Positions 55,137 to 64,000 of a DNA stretch of 64,000 bases are shown in pieces; within the stretch, counting starts at the first letter, position 1; every line of letters starts with the position of its first letter. Source of the stretch: Macrobrachium rosenbergii. Its lineage: Eukaryota; Arthropoda; Malacostraca; Decapoda; Palaemonidae. Below the pieces are notes generated by a model that had not been told where the DNA came from, ran no database searches, and was given only the letters and a program-made list of their open reading frames with translations. Location: NCBI RefSeq assembly GCF_040412425.1, contig NC_089742.1:82474992-82538991 (forward strand), read 5' to 3'. The position numbers were made by a program, and so were the translations under genes.

Positions 55137-56477
55137 AATGCCATCAAATGCTTGAAAGGTTCATTTTGTCATATACAAGAGAATAATAGACTTACATCTC
55201 ATATTGTGTCGTGTGGCTCTTGATTATGCGGGATTAAATGAGACTGTCCAGAGCTTCGTGTCCTTTATTACTTTTTTCAGTATAGTCAGCATTCGAGATA
55301 ATGCGTCCTGGTTCTAGTACTAGCGTAAATTGCATCTGATTCTATCTCAAATATTTTGTGGATTTACACGAGTTGGCTCACTGATTGCAGAATCCCGCAA
55401 GTGCTGTCACTACTTACTTGTTGTTGAATAGATTTTCATATAGATCGTAATTTCTTGGTTTTACCTGTAGCAGATACCAAATAGTATAGCACAACACATC
55501 TAGTTCCATTGTACCACTGAGTTACTAAATGGTCACAAAAACTCCAACAGTGTTCTTACGCCATGTGTTACACCGTATCTTTTCATGATTTGATCAGCAA
55601 AACACTTCCGTTAACTTTAGCGTGCGAATAACGGCTCAGTGGTCACTTTGAGCCCCTAATTAATTATTTCATCTTGCATCCATTAATTCTAGAGGCAATT
55701 GTGCCTTCGTATAGTACACACAGTTTACCGATTAAATACTATTTGGATGACTTAATATATGAGCCTGAAACAGTTTGGGCTCTTATACACTTTGATTGAA
55801 ATTTTACACCTAATTCAAAAAGAGGAAATAGTTGGCATTTGTCTGTACTTCAAATAAAGATGAAAGTTGTTCTCATTCCAATTAGGCAGGCTGAGGACCC
55901 ATGCATTGTTTCTCCTCAGTAGTCATTAAAACAGAATTGTTCAGTGTGCCTGCATGGCGCCTTTTTTTGGATTTGGTACCTGTTTCTGCACTTCCCCCTT
56001 AACACCACCATCTGACCATCATTTAATTGCTGAAGGTCTTCGAAATGAATATCGCGCACTCATATCATGAGCAATGTTGCTCGACGGAGCCAATCGTAAA
56101 ATCTACTTACGGATATCAAATAAGCAATAGGGTTCAGTATTTGTTTCCCGGATGCGCGACGACCCCTCGACCCCAGTCTCTTAACCGTCAGTCGTGGCCC
56201 GATTTTATTGCCTTGGCTGCTATCCTTGATGCGTGGGGCAAACGTAATCCCGAAATTATAACTTTCGAAGCTTAACAACAAACAGATGAAAAGAAGAGTT
56301 CCCAAATGTTACAAGATGAAAAGATTATGTGTAATCGTCGCTGAACCATTACTTCAAGTTCACGGATCGTTCAGAAGAATGGGAAATTTTTCTCAAAATA
56401 ATGAAGTTCGATTGTGCTAATGGGCGTTTAAAACGTATCATTCCGAGTTTAAGGTAGAGGTTAGATTGTTACAGGCA
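55136..56477. other. Non-coding sequence with a CG-rich unique block
   Basis: The block 56027-56280 is balanced in composition, CG-rich and free of simple repeats, with overlapping open frames on both strands (82 codons plus, 81 codons minus). I recognise neither product. It could be an old exon or a conserved non-coding element. Confidence 0.3.
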
Positions 56478-56561
56478 GGCGCACACGCACACATACACAC
56501 ACACAAACATATATCTATATATAAATACATATATATAGAGAGATAGATAGATAGATAGATG
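56478..56561. repeat. Compound CA/TA/GATA microsatellite
   Basis: CA-rich start, short TA runs, then about five GATA units. Confidence 0.9.
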
Positions 56562-57646
56562 TTTTTATCTGCTAATGTTAAAATTTTAAGCTCGTAGAGT
56601 TTCACAATTTATCGTCACCGTTAAGGTTATTTGATTTGAGCTTTTTGTCGGGTTCATCTTCAGCAATGTACATTTATTGTTAATATGAAAGAAGTCATAA
56701 ACTTGAGAGAAATCCGGTATTGCGTCAAAACGTAATCACTATCACACTTACGTAACTTCAACGATACATTTATTTCAAACTATAAGAGCGCCATTTTATA
56801 TTCATTGCCCTTATTCAGCATCATTTCTTTCGCTGCTTTTTTCCTGTTTAAGTTACCCGGCTTCATTGCTATTCCCTGAGAAAGCTATGTATGTGAGAAA
56901 CATATTACAGTAGGTAACTTCGCCATTAAAAAGACAAAGTTACTAGAATTTCCATGAAGAGCCTTATTTTTACGTATGGTATCTTCCCTTACCCCGAGGC
57001 TGAGCCAAAATCAAGGAATGGTAATGAATTCCTGAAATTTCATTAAGGTTTCCAATTACAATTAATGTAACCGTCAATTATGGAAATAATGTTCCCAGAC
57101 ATATCGAAATTAACGGCCGCCCTAGAGCATAATGCGCGAATATCATCTGCCAATTAGATTTACCAGAATTGCTGATAATAAGAGAACTCAATTACCTGGT
57201 GATGGCAGAAAGTTTCAAGTTTTTTGTTTTTGTTTTTTTATTCAGTGATTGAGTGATTCTGTGAGAAAATGAAGTGTTGTGATTGCTCGTAGGCTGACCG
57301 AGATTTATAGTCGGCGAAATGATTGCTAGGTTGTGTACGATGAAGACTGAAATACTTAGGTAATGTCGAATGTAATTTAAGACTCCTCCCGTTCATATCT
57401 TTGATTAGCTTTTGCTATTAAGTTGTAATAGTGAAAGAATGTATAAAATGTGGCAACCTTGGAGTTGTTTTCAACTCCAAGAATTGTACTTGACATTTTT
57501 TTGACGTTTTTATGATCGCTTAGGAGATGACATTTTTTTCTCTCTTTTTGTATTAGAAATATCGCCACATTTTCAACAATATTTTCTTATTCTTATTTTT
57601 AGTTATCAAACAAAAGGGAAAAGTTAAATTTTTGTAATGCGCAAAA
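56562..57646. other. AT-rich sequence with TAAT-rich block
   Basis: 56990-57210 lacks simple repeats and has several homeodomain-like motifs (TTACAATTAATG, GTCAATTATGG, CCAATTAGATT, TCAATTACC). No coding signal seen. Possible regulatory block, low confidence. Confidence 0.35.
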
Positions 57647-57695
57647 CTTAGATAGTTGTGTCTTTAGGTTTCCTAAACAGAAGTTCTAAAAACCA

Positions 57696-57766
<71 letters not shown>
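57647..57766 (+). repeat. CT-linked dispersed repeat, copy 1, with (CT)n
   Basis: CTTAGATAGTTGTGTCTTTA, then GGTTTCCTAAAC and CCAGTTT, lead into about 34 CT units. The same lead-in precedes the CT tract at 62480, so the tract is part of a mobile or duplicated unit. Confidence 0.85.
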
Positions 57767-57768
<2 letters not shown>

Positions 57769-58019
57769 CCGTTCGAAGGAAGAATTTCGGGATTATATGA
57801 CTGTGGACAAGGAGTTCCAGATGTTTAAGTCACGAAACGGACCAAAGCTCTGCAACACTTGTTCAAGAACCTCAGATGGAGTGGGGCTGACTTGTACCAA
57901 GTTGGTTGCTTATGGATATGGTGCTGATTGTAGACAAGTGGTTACATATTCTTTTAATAAGGGTTTAATTAAACTTCGGAAGCGGAGTTGAACCCCAACA
58001 AAGTAGGGTTGGTAGAATG
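57767..58019 (+). other. Unrecognised open frame after CT tract
   Basis: 57797-57991 is open for 64 codons with five Cys (CNTCSRTSDGVGLTCTK). It lies just upstream of a jockey-like remnant and may be part of it, but I cannot match it to a known block. Confidence 0.3.
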
Positions 58020-58830
58020 TGTAGGCCATTGGATTCTCCCTACCTAGATCTTCACATTGACCGTGTCTCTTTAACTAAAGGCAAGCAACTCACTTGAAAT
58101 TGTAGGTGTCATTCCTGACTACTAACTTTTGAGAGCAATAACCATTACATTTCTTCTCCAGTAAAAAAAAAAAATAGCACACTGAAACATTCTTTCAATG
58201 GTTTGAAGTTTTATCTATGCCGAGGAAATGAGTATTTGAGTATTTTTCTCAAGTTGTGGCCTTCAGCAACTGACTTGCATCTTAAATTGATATATAAAAA
58301 CTCGACTTCCATTGAATTTCTTATTTTAGACTTTAGTACTAATCTCTTGCACTGTTGCTCAATTAGCTTATTGTGGATACTTTTTAAATTTTATATATTT
58401 AATTATCTTTTGCATTCATATCTTCAAAGACGATACGATCCTCCATGTAGTACTGGACATACATTTAATTCTCAGTTTTGCGTTTTCTTTTTCGTGACAT
58501 TGAATACTGCACAGCTTTCCAGAAGTATGTTCCCGCTGTGAGCAAATTGTGGTATGATCTTCCAAGTCAGTAATTTAGTCGAATCATTGGAACTCCAGAA
58601 GTTCAGATTAGGTGTAAATGCATTTTTATTGGATTGGTTCTCATGAGTCTAGTTTTCGTGGTTTGAATTTTTTCATCTCGTATGTTTTGATTTATTTCTG
58701 TTGCACAATGTATTCTTTACTTCTCCATGTCTTTTTCTAGACTGGGCTGTTTTCCTAATTGGAGTTCTTGGACATGTGGCATCCTACTTTTCCGAGTAGA
58801 GTTGTAGCATGTGCTAAAAATGATGACAGT
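58020..58830 (+). pseudogene. Jockey-like non-LTR retrotransposon, C-terminal remnant
   Basis: LDLHIDRVSLTKGKQLT (about 58045-58095) corresponds to the region after the RT active site. The frame 58203-58541 carries LHCCSISLLWILFKFYIFN, a decayed form of the HRRSVSSLCMLYKIY block, then LLHSYLQRRYDPPCSTGH and NTAQLSRSMFPL, the last followed in a neighbouring frame by SLELQKFRLGVNAFLLDWFS (about 58585-58645). These match the end of jockey-type ORF2 common in decapods. Stops and shifts abound. A 3' untranslated tail probably runs to about 58830. Confidence 0.75.
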
Positions 58831-61046
<2,216 letters not shown>

Positions 61047-61388
61047 AAAAAGACTCATAGTAGCATGAATCTTAAAATGGATAAAAAATGCACAGTTATA
61101 GAACTGTACAAATATATTTTAAAAATAAATCTGCAGAGTTTTCCCAAAACTGTACGATTCTCCTTTAAAAGAATCTGTACAATTTTAAAAAGACTCATAT
61201 TTAAATCTAAAATGGATAAAAAATGCACAGTTATAGAACTGTACAAATATATTTTAAAAATAAATCTTTGCGGAGAGTTTTCGGGAAACTGTACGATTCT
61301 CCTTTTAAGTCTCAAATTGAGAGTGAAAAGGAGAATCTTACAGGAGAAGTTTCATTTTAAAATATATTCTTCACAGTTATAACTGTGC
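61047..61388 (+). repeat. Tandem 135-bp duplication plus inverted partial copy
   Basis: AAAATGGATAAAAAATGCAC at 61074 and at 61209 begins matching stretches of about 100 bp, including ATAGAACTGTACAAATATAT, so the unit is about 135 bp. A partial third copy, reversed, lies at about 61320-61388 (TTTTAAAATATATTCTTCAC and the ATAACTGTGCA end). The last copy abuts the SINE. Open frames here (61065-61382) follow the repeat and are not genes. Confidence 0.9.
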
Positions 61389-61612
61389 AGCCCACTGGCC
61401 GAGTTGGTTGAGCTTCAGACCGTCATTCGATGGGCTCTTCGATTCCCGCCGCCGGCTGATGAAGAGTTTTATTTCATTTCATTTCTCGCTAAAATATATT
61501 CTACAATAAGCTGTAGGTCCCGTTGCTAAGTAACCAATTGGTTCTTAGCCACGTAAAATAAGTCTAATCCTTCAGCCCTAATTTAATTCAGTGGTCTGTT
61601 AAGCTTTTACTT
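61389..61612 (+). mobile_element. tRNA-derived SINE, decapod type
   Basis: The head contains an RNA polymerase III A box (TGGCCGAGTTGG at 61396-61407) and a B box-like TCTTCGATTCC at 61437-61447, spaced about 30 bases as in a tRNA. The body has GTTGCTAAGTAACCAATTGG and TTCTTAGCCACGTAAAATAA, sequences I recall as common in decapod SINEs. The tail part (TTCAGTGGTCTGTTAAGC) is shortened compared with what I recall. It depends on a partner LINE for movement. A host tRNA gene is excluded because the cloverleaf is incomplete and a non-tRNA body follows. Confidence 0.85.
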
Positions 61613-62056
61613 TTTATAACTGTGCATATGTTTTCCAGTAATTTAATTATTGTTATTTTTATGGCTGGAACGGAGGACAGGGGTAATACCACTATTATTA
61701 TTATTTCTATTGTTATTGCTGTTTATATTTGTTTATTTAGGCCAGTTCCTGGATTTAGTTTTCATTTTTAAACTGTGTACGATGTGCCCATGTTTAAGGT
61801 AATTTCTTTTCTTTTAAGACTCATTTGGCTTTTGAAGTTCAGGAATTTGTTAGGACATTGTTAATGTTTGTAACAGGAAAACAATAGTTTTTTTCTCTGC
61901 TACATATTTCTGTAAGAGTGTTGGAATTTACCTTATATATGTATTGCCTCGAAGGTGTGTAAAATAGACGAAAATACTTGGAACTTTGTCTTATCCTTTT
62001 AAACATTTCCTATGGCTTCAGATGATGTATAAATCGAGAAGCTAAGAGGCATTGTT

Positions 62057-62058
<2 letters not shown>
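61613..62058. other. AT-rich non-coding sequence
   Basis: Contains a short ATT-type trinucleotide patch near 61690-61710. No gene recognised. Confidence 0.45.
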
Positions 62059-62131
<73 letters not shown>

Positions 62132-62210
62132 ATATATATGTATATGTGTGTGTATATATATATGTGTGTATGTGTGTATGTATGTGTGTGTGTGTGTGTT
62201 CATGTATATA

Positions 62211-62285
<75 letters not shown>
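62059..62285. repeat. (TA)n(TG)n(TA)n microsatellite
   Basis: About 34 TA units, a TG-rich core (62126-62205), then about 34 TA units. The two TA arms could pair. Confidence 0.96.
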
Positions 62286-62440
62286 TGTATAGATGTAATA
62301 CAGGTATTTGCACTCTGAAGTAAATACAAACGGTCGGGAGTATATACGTGATGAAATATCACCTTGAGAAATGAACAGAGCTCAAACGTTGGAATACGAA
62401 TGTTGGTTAAATGTTCACCTAATTTGCATTCTCTCTCTCT

Positions 62441-62476
62441 CTTAGATAGCTGTGTCTTTAGGTTGCCTAAACCCAG

Positions 62477-62542
<66 letters not shown>
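62441..62542 (+). repeat. CT-linked dispersed repeat, copy 2, with (CT)n
   Basis: CTTAGATAGCTGTGTCTTTA, then GGTTGCCTAAAC and CCAGTTT, directly precede about 31 CT units, matching copy 1 at 57647-57766 with a few substitutions and a small deletion. Confidence 0.85.
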
Positions 62543-62546
<4 letters not shown>

Positions 62547-63600
62547 CTAAGAACGCAAAACCAAACATCAAAACTAAGCATATTAGTGCAATATGGTGTA
62601 CAGATTTTTACCAAAAGTTTAGTTCTGTAGGAAGTTATGGTAAGGGGAATTTGATAACACCACCCTTGGTGGCATAAACATTGCAGGCTATTTCTTTATA
62701 CTTGTACATGTAGAGTTTTGTCTTAGTAACTCTTATGGCATTAATATCACCAGTCACTGACTACATACAGCGAGAAGAGTGTATAAGATGTCATTGTTAT
62801 TTACCGGTGGTAAAAGTGTTAGAAAAACTATTTTCCTTCCTTTTTACAATAATTGAGACATTTTCATTGGGTTTATTCTAAGAATCTGCACCTGACTTCA
62901 GAAAGTTTTAGTAGAAATGGAAATGATTAACTTTGATCTCCAGCAAGACTTTTATGCTAAAATCTGCCTTAATTAGATTATTATAGCCTACTTAGATTAT
63001 TGTAGCCTACTTATGCTGATGTGTTTTTACTTTACATAAAGTACTGTAATTGCTTTTATTTTTTATGTACTTCGTTCATGTAGTAAATAATTAGGTTTCC
63101 ATGCTGGTTGAGGGTAATTACCTTTGAAGCCAACTTCCCACTGTACTTGGACTTGGTTTAGAAAAAAAGGCTTAACAAAATAAGGATATGGGCATTCCAA
63201 TTCCTCATGCAGATCTGTTAGTTATTTTTGATAAGGCTAGGCACTAGTTACACTTTCGGTAAGTCTACCAGCATCCATACTATTATTTTTTATTTTCAGA
63301 GTTTTTTCTACAAAAACGACAATGAATTTTAACGTTCGAAAGAAAAAGCATTTATTCATTTTATCTTTGAAAGACATAAGATTGACACTTCAATTTCCTA
63401 TAATTTTACAAGGTTGTCATCTTTCGGAAGGGATTACTTTTAGATTGGTTGCAGAGAGCTAGTATCACTTGTAATGGCGTGTATTAAAAGACAGATTACT
63501 GTAGTATTTAACTTTTTCTTTACTAAAACAACATGGCCAAAGTGTAGTTGATGGGAGCGCAGCTAAAAGGCTAGTAATATCGTTTTTAGTTCATATTAGT
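62543..63600. other. AT-rich non-coding sequence
   Basis: A local duplication, TTAGATTATT(A/G)TAGCCTACTTA, occurs twice near 62973-63013. Nothing else recognised. Confidence 0.45.
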
Positions 63601-63624
63601 GTGTGTATGTATGTATATATACAG

Positions 63625-63709
<85 letters not shown>

Positions 63710-63718
63710 ATTATATAG
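63601..63718. repeat. (TA)n microsatellite
   Basis: TG start, then about 45 TA units with TTATATA breaks. Confidence 0.96.
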
Positions 63719-63831
63719 TACTGAGTAATCATACAAAACAGCATGCAATACGTAACTGATTGTGCTGCAATAAAACAGTTCATAATTATGTTTATATATA
63801 TATATAAATGTATGAATATTTGAATCTCATT

Positions 63832-63833
<2 letters not shown>

Positions 63834-63903
<70 letters not shown>
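63834..63903. repeat. (TA)n microsatellite
   Basis: About 34 TA units; the last simple repeat before the window end. Confidence 0.97.
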
Positions 63904-63906
<3 letters not shown>

Positions 63907-64000
63907 CAGTTTTCGAGGGAAACAGGAATTTACTTTACTTTTGCTGCATCTAGCCTTGTGAAACAAAACCCTCGAATGACCGTAAGCAGAGTGGGTTCAA

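Noticed and set aside
61389..61460. Possible host tRNA gene
   Set aside because: A and B boxes are present, but the acceptor stem does not close and a SINE body follows; it is a SINE head.

Overview
This window looks like non-coding, repeat-rich nuclear DNA from an invertebrate, most likely a decapod crustacean. Three things point there: very dense long TA, CT/GA and CA microsatellites; a tRNA-derived SINE near 61.4 kb whose body matches, from memory, a SINE common in shrimp, crab and crayfish genomes; and a gag-like protein at 13.2 kb of a type I recall from decapod LTR elements. There is no bacterial-style gene organisation. I see no convincing multi-exon host gene, no rRNA, no functional tRNA and no CRISPR array. 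Long frames in the simple repeats (poly-YI, poly-SL, poly-RE) are microsatellite translations. The window is best read as intergenic or giant-intron DNA.

Layout. 0-8 kb: mostly unique AT-rich sequence with CT/GA tracts; one small membrane-protein-like ORF with a good start context (5118-5309) is the only host-coding candidate. 8.4-18.4 kb: two inverted copies of a microsatellite-linked repeat frame an LTR retrotransposon (about 10385-18148) that sits inside a TA tract. It has LTRs of about 1.17 kb, a primer-binding-site-like sequence, a leader with a minisatellite of about 58 bp units, frameshifted gag and an aspartic protease, but no recognisable reverse transcriptase, RNase H or integrase. 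19.43-22.50 kb: a DNA-transposon-like element of about 3.07 kb with long imperfect terminal inverted repeats and a possible 7-bp target duplication, carrying a decayed XPG/FEN1-like nuclease and a Cys-rich CXC (tesmin/TSO1-like) segment. It recalls Academ-type transposons and is the most interesting object here.

24-42 kb: a GC-rich minisatellite (24.3 kb), an antisense jockey-like non-LTR fragment (29.3-29.8 kb), a degenerate tandem repeat (31.2 kb), a Penelope-like fragment with a GIY-YIG endonuclease (31.9-32.9 kb), many microsatellites and a microsatellite-cored palindrome (41.7 kb). 42.6-50.7 kb: a MITE-like element, a non-LTR reverse-transcriptase remnant, and a decayed L1/Tx1-like non-LTR element (46.3-50.7 kb) interrupted by an inverted copy of part of that remnant. 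51-64 kb: unique AT-rich DNA, a second jockey-like C-terminal remnant (58.0-58.8 kb), a CT-linked dispersed repeat (57.65 and 62.44 kb), a 135-bp tandem duplication beside the SINE (61.05-61.6 kb) and further TA tracts.

The genes do not form a pathway. All recognisable coding matter is mobile-element protein, nearly all broken by stops or frameshifts. Several frameshifts in the LTR element fall in homopolymers, as do many differences between its LTRs, so part of the apparent decay could be consensus error. Family assignments rest on motif recognition by eye; no database search was run.
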